A stretch of 36,903 nucleotides of DNA, from positions 1 through 36,903 of the forward strand of contig JAEURH010000028.1 in assembly GCA_016789365.1 (NCBI GenBank), given 5' to 3'. Source of the DNA: Anaerolineales bacterium. GTDB taxonomy: Bacteria > Chloroflexota > Anaerolineae > Anaerolineales > Villigracilaceae. Shown here piece after piece: positions 29,112 through 36,903 of the stretch (position 1 is its first letter; every line of letters begins with the position of its first letter). The position numbers were made by a program, and so were the translations under genes. The notes under the pieces are model-generated. The model did not search any database, was not told the DNA's origin, and saw only the letters and a list, made by a program, of their open reading frames with translations.

Positions 29112-31253
29112 ATGAAACAACTTATTCAAAATATAAAAAACGGAAAAACTACGATTGAGGATGTGCCTGTGCCAACTCCGCGAGATGGGCAAGCGCTTGT
29201 TAAAGTTTCTGCCAGTCTCGTCTCTGCTGGAACGGAAAGAATGGTGGTTGAGTTTGCAGAAAAAAGTTTGGTTGGCAAAGCCCGTTCTCGACCTGATTTA
29301 GTAAAACAAGTTTTGGATAAAGCCAAACGCGAAGGCATTACGCCAACTTTACAAGCCGCATTCAATCGCCTCGACCAGCCGATGGCGTTGGGTTATTCAT
29401 CCGCTGGCACAATTGTCGCGCTTGGGAAAAATATGGGTGGCTTCAAAGTTGGTCAACGTGTGGCATGTGCGGGTGGCGGGTATGCAACTCATGCTGAATA
29501 TAATCTCGTTCCAAAAAATCTTTTAACACCGCTTCCTAAAAATGTGGATTTTGAATCCGCCGCCTTCACCACGCTTGGTGCGATTGCGCTTCATGGATTT
29601 CGTTTGGCGCAAACTCAAATTGGTGAAAATGTTGCTGTTATCGGTTTAGGTTTATTAGGATTATTGACGATTCAAATTGCGGATGCGGCTGGGTGCAACG
29701 TCCTCGGCATTGACCTTGACCCAGAACGAGTCAAACTCGCTTCATCACTTGGGCTTCAAGCGGTTACTCGACCCGAAGCTGAAGCCTCCGCTACAGCACT
29801 CAGTTTGAGCCGCGGATTCGATGCGGTTATCATCTGTGCAGATACATCATCGAATGACCCAATCCAATTAGCGGGAGTCATATCAAAAGATAGAGGTCGT
29901 GTGGTGGCAACAGGCGCGGTTGGGTTAAACATCCCAAGAAAAATTTATTACGAAAAAGAAATTTCATTTATCAACTCGCGTTCGTATGGACCTGGGCGTT
30001 ATGATTCGAATTACGAAGAAGATGGAAATGATTATCCGTTTGGTTATGTGCGTTGGACGGAAGGACGAAATTTTCAAGCAGTTGTAGATTTGATGGCGAG
30101 TGAAAAGTTAAACGTGCAACCTTTAATTTCACATCGTTTTCCAATTGAAAAAGGTGTGCAGGCATACGAAGTTATTACAGGCAAAAAGAAAGAACCGTTT
30201 TTGGGTGTGTTGCTAAAGTATTCAAGCAGTGAAAAAGCGGAAACAAAAATTGCATTTGCTTCTGCTACTCGTCGTCCAACATCAATTGTCAAATTAGGTG
30301 TGTTGGGAGCAGGCTTACATGCAAATTTCACATTGCTACCGATTATCAAAAATAATAAAGATTATGAATTAATTGGCATTGCTTCGGCTGGCGGATTTCA
30401 TGCACAAGATTCTGGTAAGAAGTTTGGTTTTCATTATGCCACATCTGCTGATGATGAAATTATCAATGATAAAAATATAAACACAGTTGCGATTCTTACA
30501 CGACATGACTCGCACGCAGATTTAATTATCAAAGCACTCAAAGCAGGGAAAAATGTTTTTGTTGAAAAACCTTTAGCATTAAACATTGAACAACTCAACA
30601 AAGTTGAAAAACAATTACGCATTACGAATCACGAATTACTAACTGTTGGCTTCAACCGCAGATTTTCACCTCATGCCCAAAGTCTCAAGTCTCAAATCTC
30701 TAATCTCCGCGAACCAAAATATTTACATTATCGTGTTAATGCGGGTTACATCACTTCTTACTACTGGACTCAAGACCCAAACATTGGTGGTGGACGAATC
30801 ATCGGTGAGGCTTGTCACTTCATTGACTTGATAACATACCTTGTTGGTGCCTCTCCAATTTCTGTAAATGCAGTTGCTTTACCAAACAATGGCAAATATA
30901 GTGATGACAATGTCTCTATGACTTTCACTTTCCCTGATGGCTCTATTGGTGTTGTGGATTATCTTGCCAATGGAGATAAATCTTTGCTAAAAGAACGGCT
31001 TGAAGTTTTTTGTGAAGGCATGGTTGCGGTTTTAGATGATTATGTTTCATTGACAGTGACGAAAGATGGAAAGAAGAAAGAAGAAAAAATGACCCAAGAC
31101 AAAGGCTGGAGAAATGAAATGTCCGCTTTTGCCAAGGCGATTAAAGAAGGCAACGAACCACCGCTTCCTTACGAACAGTTGATTGGAGTCACCAAAGCCT
31201 CTTTTGCGGCGGTGGAGTCGATTAGAAGTAAGAGTACAATTGAAATAAAATAA
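29112..31253 (+). CDS. Bi-domain oxidoreductase: MDR dehydrogenase fused to Gfo/Idh/MocA domain
   Basis: A 713-residue fusion. Residues 1 to about 375 are a medium-chain dehydrogenase (GYSSAGTIVALGKNMGGFKV, then the Rossmann motif VIGLGLLGLLTIQIADAAG). From about 396 a Gfo/Idh/MocA oxidoreductase follows (KLGVLGAGLHANFTLLPII; FVEKPLAL; GGRIIGEACHFIDLITYLVG). Such fusions occur in sugar or polysaccharide biosynthesis regions of many bacteria; the substrate is unknown. Residues about 501-510 (LRITNHELL) and 523-532 (SLKSQISNLR) are encoded by DNA that looks like intergenic repeats, both in frame. The start is 6 bases after vapC. Confidence 0.85.
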   Translation: MKQLIQNIKNGKTTIEDVPVPTPRDGQALVKVSASLVSAGTERMVVEFAEKSLVGKARSRPDLVKQVLDKAKREGITPTLQAAFNRLDQPMALGYSSAGTIVALGKNMGGFKVGQRVACAGGGYATHAEYNLVPKNLLTPLPKNVDFESAAFTTLGAIALHGFRLAQTQIGENVAVIGLGLLGLLTIQIADAAGCNVLGIDLDPERVKLASSLGLQAVTRPEAEASATALSLSRGFDAVIICADTSSNDPIQLAGVISKDRGRVVATGAVGLNIPRKIYYEKEISFINSRSYGPGRYDSNYEEDGNDYPFGYVRWTEGRNFQAVVDLMASEKLNVQPLISHRFPIEKGVQAYEVITGKKKEPFLGVLLKYSSSEKAETKIAFASATRRPTSIVKLGVLGAGLHANFTLLPIIKNNKDYELIGIASAGGFHAQDSGKKFGFHYATSADDEIINDKNINTVAILTRHDSHADLIIKALKAGKNVFVEKPLALNIEQLNKVEKQLRITNHELLTVGFNRRFSPHAQSLKSQISNLREPKYLHYRVNAGYITSYYWTQDPNIGGGRIIGEACHFIDLITYLVGASPISVNAVALPNNGKYSDDNVSMTFTFPDGSIGVVDYLANGDKSLLKERLEVFCEGMVAVLDDYVSLTVTKDGKKKEEKMTQDKGWRNEMSAFAKAIKEGNEPPLPYEQLIGVTKASFAAVESIRSKSTIEIK
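30615..30707 (+). repeat. Intergenic-type short repeats within the bi-domain oxidoreductase gene
   Basis: TTACGCATTACGAATCACGA (from 30615) matches the ATTACG-unit repeats of the spacers at 4740-4770 and 36475-36490. AGTCTCAAGTCTCAAATCTC (from 30681) is a second tandem-like motif. Both stay in frame. Confidence 0.55.
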
Positions 31254-31260
31254 AGGGTGT

Positions 31261-34200
31261 ATGAAAAAATCACTTGATAAACATTATCTATCACTGCAGT
31301 TTCAAAACAAGATTTTTTCAAAAGATGGAACTGAATTTCAAAGCTTTTTCGAAGATATTATGGAAAAAGCTTTTTCCGATTTCCAGAAAATAAGACCATA
31401 TGGTAATCAAGGAGATGGAGGAAATGATGGGTATAGAGAATCTTTAGGAATATATTACCAAGTATATGCACCAATGGTGCCAAAAGTAAATGAAAAAGAA
31501 GCAGCCGAGAAATTTGAAGAAGATTTTCAGAAACTTAAAAACGTGTGGGATAAAATTTCGAATATAAAAGAATACAATTTTGTTTTCAATGATAAATATC
31601 TCGGTTCCGTTCAATTGCTTGAAGAAGCAAAAGCTCGATTAAAAGTAGATAACCCAAATGTTGAATTTAAACTCTTTTTGGCAAATGATTTAGAAGATCT
31701 ATTTTTTCAATTAAAAGAATCGGACATTTTAGACTTAGGTTTCAATATTGATCAACGCCAAGCTGTTTCCAATGCCAATACTTATTTGGAAAATGTAAAA
31801 ACAGAACTTGACCGAGAAAACGCAATTTTTGCTCAAAAATTGCTTGAAAATGTGGGGGAGATAATTTTAGAATTAGGCGATGAGAATTTGATTCTTGAAT
31901 ATGAAATTTTAGAATGTAGATGTTTGCAAAAACTTGAGAAAATAGATGAAGTTAAAGAAAAATACGAAAGTCTCTCTAAACGATATTTCAAAGATTCTCG
32001 CCCGCTTCTTCATTTAGCAGAAATATATTTGAATGAAAAAAATTTTAATAAAAATATGGAATTATTAGAAAAAGCCGAGAAAATCGATCCGTCTTATTGG
32101 CTATTAAAGTTAGAACGAGTAATAAGGCAAAATCATCTTGGGGAAAAGATTGAGCAGAAAGACATAGATGAAACAACATTTCCTAATGAAGCAAATCTAA
32201 AAGCAAGTTATTACCGTGTATATGGATTAATACTTGATGAATTAGGGGATTACGAGAGGGCAACTAGTTTTATAGAAAAGGCTATATATTTAGACCCTGA
32301 TAGGTTCAGTAATTATGTTATTAAGTTAGCACTTGCTGAACTTAATCTTATTAGAAATCAAGATGGCCCACAGAGACTGCAACTATCTCAAGAATTACTA
32401 GCCGAGACTGAAAAAGTCGAAAATAAATTTCTAGAAAATGGAGAGATAGGTCCAAGAAACAGGGCAATTTTAAATAGCTATAAATTAACATCTTACTTGA
32501 TGGACGATAACATTTCTAGTTTTGAAAGTTTATCTAAAGAAAACTTTGATTTATTAATGGTATGTAACTTTGACAAGCAGATTGAAAATGCTTTGATAAG
32601 GATTTTACAATATGTCCTTTTACCAATTAATGAACTTGATAAATTACTGGAATATCTAAAAAAATCACCTAATATTATTTCCGATACTTTTTCTAAAGTA
32701 CTTATTGCCCAATTTAACATGCACAATATTTTAAGTACTAGTGGAAAAAGTTTTTTTCAAGAAATGGGTGCTCAAAAATATTTGGAATTTATTAATGATA
32801 TTGAAAACCAAAACGATGAAAAAGTGATTGCTTTTTTACAACAAGATATTCCATTTGCAATAACTTTTACCAATACGATAAAAGAATCACCTGATTTACG
32901 GAAGAAAATAATTGAAAGTCTACCAGATGATGGGCAGGTTCAAAAAGAAAAATTGAAACTTTTATTAAGTTTTGATGAAAAAAATTATGATGAGGCTTTC
33001 AAAACATTACAGGAACTCGATTTATCTAAACTAAATTATTTTGAGTGTATGCCAACGCTGTATATAGCCCAGCAAAAAAAGGCTTGGGATTTTGAGATTG
33101 TAATTTTAAAGAAACTGTTAGAAAAAGAGAGGGGTAAAAAAGAAATATTTAATCTAAAATCACAGTTATTTAATGCTTATTTGAGTTCAAATAAGTTTCT
33201 AGATGCGATAGATATTGGCGAACAACTTCTTAAAGAAAATTCTGTAGAAAAGTTTTTTATTTCACACAATCAAGAAGTATTACTTAATAATACGTTATAT
33301 GCTTGTCATCAGAGAGGAAAGATTGATAGAGAAGCTTTTAAAAAATCTAAAAATATACTTGAAACTTATCAATTAACAAATCCATCGTTTGAATTTAAAG
33401 TTGGCGTTGAAGCAGAAGTATATATTAGTAATAATGAGCCAGAAAATGCACTAAAGGCTGTAATTGAAGGAGTGAAATTAAAGAAAATACTATCTTCCCA
33501 AGAATACGCGAAACTTCACTTTCATTTTATAAGGATTGGAAACCTGATTGGTGGATTAAATAAAGATACGTTAGAAAGCGTTCAAGAAGACACATTTGTA
33601 AAGTTGAAAGACAAAAGCCAGTGGTATTTTATTGGTGAGAAACACGAATTAGATGCTTTATTAATTGATAAAGCATCTAACAAATATTCACTTTTTATTA
33701 ACAAAAAAGTGGGTGAAGATATTGTTTTTGAGAATAAATACAGCTTGGAAAATCAACCGAATCAAATAGAATTAATATTTCCTATTGAAAAATATATATT
33801 ATGGAAAGTTGTTGAGAATTTCCAAGAGTTAGCAAAATTAGGTGATCTTGAAGGGGTACAAGTTATTGAAATACCTCAAAAAGATAATACTATTGACCCT
33901 CAGAATTTGTTGAGATTTTTCGAAGACATACACACAAGAACAGAACCCCTATTTGAGTTGTATTGTAAAAATAATGTTCCATTGGCAATGTTGGCTATTA
34001 ATGAAGGGGGACTTGTGAATGCTTTAGGGAAAATACAACAAGAAGGTAAGGGCTTTATAAATTTTAGCGATGGAGCTGTGAGCGATTTAGAAAAGCAGAA
34101 AGAAATTGCTAGAAAGGTCATTGACGAGAAAACACCTTTCTATATTGACGGGACTTCGGCTATATTTTTGTCCGAAATAGGTTTGTTACAAAAGATTTAT

Positions 34201-35115
34201 CCGTATATTAAAAACTTAAAGATTCCTCAATCTGTAATAAATTTATTGGCTGATGTTGCGGATAGGTTTCATTTTATTCCAGGACAAACTGGTGATCGCA
34301 TGGGTTATGCTAAAGGGCAGATATTTTTTTCTTCGGTTGAAAGAGATAAAGGGGATTTATTACGCTCCAAATTTATTGCTAGTATAAAATTGTTTGAGTC
34401 GAGTCCTGAAAATATAAGTATCATTTCTTCTGCGAATAAAAAGGATTGTCTTTCAGAGGGAAAATGTCTACCTGAATTAAGTGATGCTTGTATTTTGGCA
34501 CAAAAGGAAAACTTGCCGATTTTGACGGAAGATTTCCTTTATCTAAAACTTAATCAATACGAAACAAAGAAAGCTGTGCCAGAATATTTCTCTTCTTGGG
34601 CTTTGGCAAGAGTTTGTTATGAAAAAGGTTTTATAACTTTTGATGAATATTTAGATTACTTTGGCTATCTCTCCTCCTACCGCTTTAGGTTTTTATCATT
34701 ATCGTCAGATGATATTGAAAAAGCTGTTTTTAGCAATGGAGGAGTTGTTAAACCTGAAAATATTCGAAAATTCAATTTTCCGTTTACTTTATCGGAGGAA
34801 TATGGTGTTTTGCTCCAAGATGCTGTAAGAGTTGTAGGAAATTTTTTCTTTAGAGTTATGATGGATGACAATGTGGCATTAGAGATTACAGAAAAAATCT
34901 ATGTTGAAATTGTTGAATCTTTTCCAGCAAAAGTAAGCCAGAAAGATTTTGGCGAAAAATTATTAGGTGCTTGTATTACCGTATTTGAAAATAATATATC
35001 AAAATCAAAAACTGTTTGTAGACTTCAAGATAAACATAAACATCAAAAAATAGATAGGTTGCTACAAATACTAGATTCTTTTAGTACAGACGTAAGACCT
35101 TTAGCAACTAATTAG
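31261..35115 (+). CDS. Large TPR protein with N-terminal nuclease-like, GreA/B-C-like and C-terminal PIN-like domains
   Basis: A 1284-residue cytosolic protein. The N-terminal domain (about 1-160) has FQSFFEDIMEKAF, then IRPYGNQGDGGNDGY (G51-D52, D56) and YYQVYAP (65-71), resembling a restriction-endonuclease-like fold but with Tyr69 where a QxK lysine would be. Residues about 170-770 are helical TPR-type repeats (clearest at about 318-352: ASYYRVYGLILDELGDYERA). At 777-865 DTFVKLKDKSQWYFIG and NKKVGEDIVF match the GreA/GreB C-terminal domain. At 955-1120 is a PIN-like domain: D963 (YIDGTSAIFL), perhaps D998, D1075 (ELSDACILA), D1091 (LTEDFLYL). I recall a predicted conflict-system architecture described as TPR-GreAB-C-PIN, which fits. 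The gene is visibly AT-richer than its neighbours and contains most of the window's GATC sites. Confidence 0.75.
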   Translation: MKKSLDKHYLSLQFQNKIFSKDGTEFQSFFEDIMEKAFSDFQKIRPYGNQGDGGNDGYRESLGIYYQVYAPMVPKVNEKEAAEKFEEDFQKLKNVWDKISNIKEYNFVFNDKYLGSVQLLEEAKARLKVDNPNVEFKLFLANDLEDLFFQLKESDILDLGFNIDQRQAVSNANTYLENVKTELDRENAIFAQKLLENVGEIILELGDENLILEYEILECRCLQKLEKIDEVKEKYESLSKRYFKDSRPLLHLAEIYLNEKNFNKNMELLEKAEKIDPSYWLLKLERVIRQNHLGEKIEQKDIDETTFPNEANLKASYYRVYGLILDELGDYERATSFIEKAIYLDPDRFSNYVIKLALAELNLIRNQDGPQRLQLSQELLAETEKVENKFLENGEIGPRNRAILNSYKLTSYLMDDNISSFESLSKENFDLLMVCNFDKQIENALIRILQYVLLPINELDKLLEYLKKSPNIISDTFSKVLIAQFNMHNILSTSGKSFFQEMGAQKYLEFINDIENQNDEKVIAFLQQDIPFAITFTNTIKESPDLRKKIIESLPDDGQVQKEKLKLLLSFDEKNYDEAFKTLQELDLSKLNYFECMPTLYIAQQKKAWDFEIVILKKLLEKERGKKEIFNLKSQLFNAYLSSNKFLDAIDIGEQLLKENSVEKFFISHNQEVLLNNTLYACHQRGKIDREAFKKSKNILETYQLTNPSFEFKVGVEAEVYISNNEPENALKAVIEGVKLKKILSSQEYAKLHFHFIRIGNLIGGLNKDTLESVQEDTFVKLKDKSQWYFIGEKHELDALLIDKASNKYSLFINKKVGEDIVFENKYSLENQPNQIELIFPIEKYILWKVVENFQELAKLGDLEGVQVIEIPQKDNTIDPQNLLRFFEDIHTRTEPLFELYCKNNVPLAMLAINEGGLVNALGKIQQEGKGFINFSDGAVSDLEKQKEIARKVIDEKTPFYIDGTSAIFLSEIGLLQKIYPYIKNLKIPQSVINLLADVADRFHFIPGQTGDRMGYAKGQIFFSSVERDKGDLLRSKFIASIKLFESSPENISIISSANKKDCLSEGKCLPELSDACILAQKENLPILTEDFLYLKLNQYETKKAVPEYFSSWALARVCYEKGFITFDEYLDYFGYLSSYRFRFLSLSSDDIEKAVFSNGGVVKPENIRKFNFPFTLSEEYGVLLQDAVRVVGNFFFRVMMDDNVALEITEKIYVEIVESFPAKVSQKDFGEKLLGACITVFENNISKSKTVCRLQDKHKHQKIDRLLQILDSFSTDVRPLATN

Positions 35116-35149
35116 GTAATTTACTATTTAGAAATCAATTTTGTTTAAT

Positions 35150-36400
35150 ATGAAAACAGACATACTTATCATCGGCGGTGGTTCTATCGGATTGAACTGC
35201 GCCTATTATCTTTTGAAATCGGGTAGGGGAGTTACGATTCTTGAGTCAAAAGAAATTCCGAAAGCCAGTGCGGCATTTGGCAATGCGGGGCAAATTGTGC
35301 CGAGTCATATCATTCCTCTGGCGGCGCCTGGGGTTGTGACCTCTGCTTTGAAGTGGATGTTGAATCCGCAGACCAGTGCGTTTGGAATGAAAATCCGTCC
35401 CGATGCGAAATATATCAGTTGGCTGATTCAGTTTGCACGGTCATGTACTGAAGCGAATTTGAAGCGCGGAATCCAGCCGATGCAAAGATTAGGTCAATTG
35501 AGTGCAATCAACTTCCAGAAATTAATCCAAGAAGAAAAGTTTGAATGTCATTATCAACGAACTGGAATGATTACGATTTTCAAAGATGAAAAAACTTTTG
35601 AAGCGGGAAAGCATGAAGGCGAGATGTTGCAAAAGCATGGCATTGAAATTGAAGTGTTGGATAAAAATCGTTTGCACACGCTTGAACCGATTTTGCGCGA
35701 TGATGTGATTGGTGGTGTGCATTGTACAGGCGATGCGTTTTTGAATCCGTCTATGTTTTTGAAATCTTTATATGAACGTGTGCGTGCGATGGGTGCGAAT
35801 ATTTTTGAGAACACACCTGTAATTGGTTTTGAAATTTCGAATGGAAAAATTACAAAAGTAAAAACAAAAACGCAAGAGTTTGAAGCGGAGCAAATTATTT
35901 TAGCAACGGGTGCGTGGTCATCTATGTTGGCGCGTGATTTGAAAATAAAAATTCCAATTCAACCTGCGCGCGGGTATAGCGTTAGCATGTCTGCGCCGAA
36001 ACAAATGCTGCGCCATGCTTTCACGCTTGGTGATTTGCATGTGGCGGTTACGCCGTTTGGAAATATTTTGCGCGCCACGGGTCGCCTTGAAATGGGCGAG
36101 TTCAGCACCACGCCAAATCAAACATGGATTCGCAGACTCGAAAATTTTATGCGCGAATATTTTAATTTTGATGATGATGTCAAGATGATTGACTCGTGGG
36201 CTGGACTCAGACCTGTGACTCCCGATGGCATTCCCATTATTGGGAAATCTCCGCTTCACTCTAACCTGACAATTGCTACTGGTCACGCGATGGTTGGTCT
36301 TACAATGGGACCTGCTACGGGTCAACTTGTTAGTGAGTTGGTCAATGGCAAAGAAACATCAATAGATATAAATGCGTTTCGTTTAGAAAGATTTTTGTAA
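35150..36400 (+). CDS. FAD-dependent oxidoreductase, DadA/D-amino acid dehydrogenase-like
   Basis: A 416-residue flavoprotein of the DAO superfamily. The FAD-binding motif ILIIGGGSIGLNCAYYLL is at residues 5-22, followed by ESKEIPKASAAFGNAGQIVP, very close to the DadA pattern, and the C-terminal SWAGLRPVTPDGIPIIG and ATGHAMVGLTMGPATG close the FAD site. It probably oxidises a D-amino acid or proline-like amine. I chose the ATG at 35150; an in-frame TTG at 35141 adds three residues. No ribosome binding site is visible. It stands between the large TPR-PIN gene and an MFS transporter. Confidence 0.85.
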   Translation: MKTDILIIGGGSIGLNCAYYLLKSGRGVTILESKEIPKASAAFGNAGQIVPSHIIPLAAPGVVTSALKWMLNPQTSAFGMKIRPDAKYISWLIQFARSCTEANLKRGIQPMQRLGQLSAINFQKLIQEEKFECHYQRTGMITIFKDEKTFEAGKHEGEMLQKHGIEIEVLDKNRLHTLEPILRDDVIGGVHCTGDAFLNPSMFLKSLYERVRAMGANIFENTPVIGFEISNGKITKVKTKTQEFEAEQIILATGAWSSMLARDLKIKIPIQPARGYSVSMSAPKQMLRHAFTLGDLHVAVTPFGNILRATGRLEMGEFSTTPNQTWIRRLENFMREYFNFDDDVKMIDSWAGLRPVTPDGIPIIGKSPLHSNLTIATGHAMVGLTMGPATGQLVSELVNGKETSIDINAFRLERFL

Positions 36401-36540
36401 AATAAGAATCATGAATTATGAAGGATGAATGATGAAAGTATAATTCTCGTTACTCGTTACTTATCACTTATTACTCCTTACGAATCACGCATTGCCACTT
36501 ACCACTTACTGATTACCAATTACTGTTTACTGAACCTCCC
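36401..36540. repeat. Intergenic spacer of degenerate short repeats
   Basis: Runs such as GAATTATGAAGGATGAATGA, CTCGTTACTCGTTACT, TTACGAATCACGCATT and CCACTTACCACTTACTGATT make up the whole spacer, similar in kind to 4701-4804. No promoter could be chosen with confidence. Confidence 0.6.
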
Positions 36541-36903
36541 TTGAACCTCCTCTTCATCTTCATCACCGTTTTTGTTGACCTACTCAGCTATGGCATCATG
36601 TTGCCATTGCTTCCATTCTTCGTCCAAGCACAAGATGGCGGAGCATTGATTGCAGGCATGTTGAGCTCATTTTATGCTTTTACGCAATTATTCACGGGTC
36701 CAATCATCGGTTCACTATCTGACCGTTTTGGTAGGCGACCAGTTTTATTGATTTGTTTGTGTGGCACAGCATTAGGATATTTGATTCTAGGTTTAGCAAA
36801 TTCATTGCCTTTATTATTCCTCGCAGTTTTGATTGATGGCTTAACTGGCGGAAACTTAACCACCGTCTATGCTTATATTGCCGATGTAACAAATTCCGAA
36901 AAT
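36541..36903 (+). CDS. Major facilitator superfamily transporter, TetA-like, partial (3' end outside window)
   Basis: The first 121 codons of an MFS transporter reading off the right edge. From the TTG at 36541 it reads LNLLFIFITVFVDLLSYGIM, the first transmembrane helix with the acidic residue (VDLL) common in drug/H+ antiporters. The cytoplasmic loop 2-3 signature GSLSDRFGRRPVLL is textbook, and three further hydrophobic segments follow. The TetA/MFS_1 drug-efflux branch is most similar by eye; the substrate is unknown. The frame is also open upstream through the repeat spacer, so the start is uncertain and no Shine-Dalgarno sequence helps. Confidence 0.8.
   Translation, partial: MNLLFIFITVFVDLLSYGIMLPLLPFFVQAQDGGALIAGMLSSFYAFTQLFTGPIIGSLSDRFGRRPVLLICLCGTALGYLILGLANSLPLLFLAVLIDGLTGGNLTTVYAYIADVTNSEN

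Noticed and set aside
1..36903. Insertion sequences, prophage genes, tRNA or rRNA genes
   Set aside because: No transposase, integrase, phage structural protein, cloverleaf or rRNA-like stretch was recognised on either strand.

Overview
The window looks like a chromosomal segment of a member of the Chloroflexota, most likely Anaerolineae. This is inferred from moderate to low GC, secreted proteins with Thr/Pro-rich linkers, several L,D-transpeptidases, a DUF4349 lipoprotein, an SRPBCC-DUF5939-cyclase fusion, and many start codons with an extended -10 box placed directly upstream. No rRNA, tRNA, CRISPR array, transposase or phage gene was seen. No gene-free stretch exceeds about 235 bases; the gaps hold mainly palindromic repeats, terminators and promoters.

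Layout. 1-2743 (minus strand) is an accessory block: a beta-class DNA methyltransferase and partner restriction endonuclease, then a DUF433/DUF5615 toxin-antitoxin pair and the start of a HEAT-like protein. 2794-5785 holds an SDR L-threonine dehydrogenase, a secreted lipoprotein and an unassigned protein with a possible PD-(D/E)XK site. 5840-10428 is a cell-envelope block: an N-acetylmuramoyl-L-alanine amidase followed by four YkuD L,D-transpeptidases (one lipoprotein, one membrane-anchored, two with Tat signals). 10450-11159 is an MNT/HEPN pair. 11242-13112 has a LURP-one/scramblase-like protein, a small unknown and a SAM methyltransferase.

13348-20946 is the conserved translation and RNA-maturation cluster nusA-ylxR-infB-rbfA-nrnA-truB-ribF, preceded by a good promoter and an attenuator-like hairpin. 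21161-25632 holds a DUF4349 lipoprotein, a predicted adenylate cyclase, a LuxR-type regulator with a degenerate receiver domain, and an HtrA-like protease without a signal peptide. 25769-28272 has a flavin amine oxidase and an M29 aminopeptidase, convergent. 28408-29105 is a Phd/VapC module, followed by a fused two-domain oxidoreductase. 31261-35115 is a 1284-residue multidomain protein: nuclease-like N-terminus, TPR solenoid, GreA/B C-terminal-like domain, PIN-like C-terminus. It is the best candidate for an unusual conflict or defence system. The window ends with a DadA-like FAD oxidoreductase and the first part of an MFS transporter.

Two window-wide signals stand out. First, the tetranucleotide GATC is almost absent: reading the sequence I found one copy outside the large TPR-PIN gene and five inside it. 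This points to genome-wide GATC avoidance and a more recent arrival of that gene. Second, intergenic spaces are colonised by several palindromic repeat families, some overlapping stop codons, ribosome binding sites or even coding sequence.
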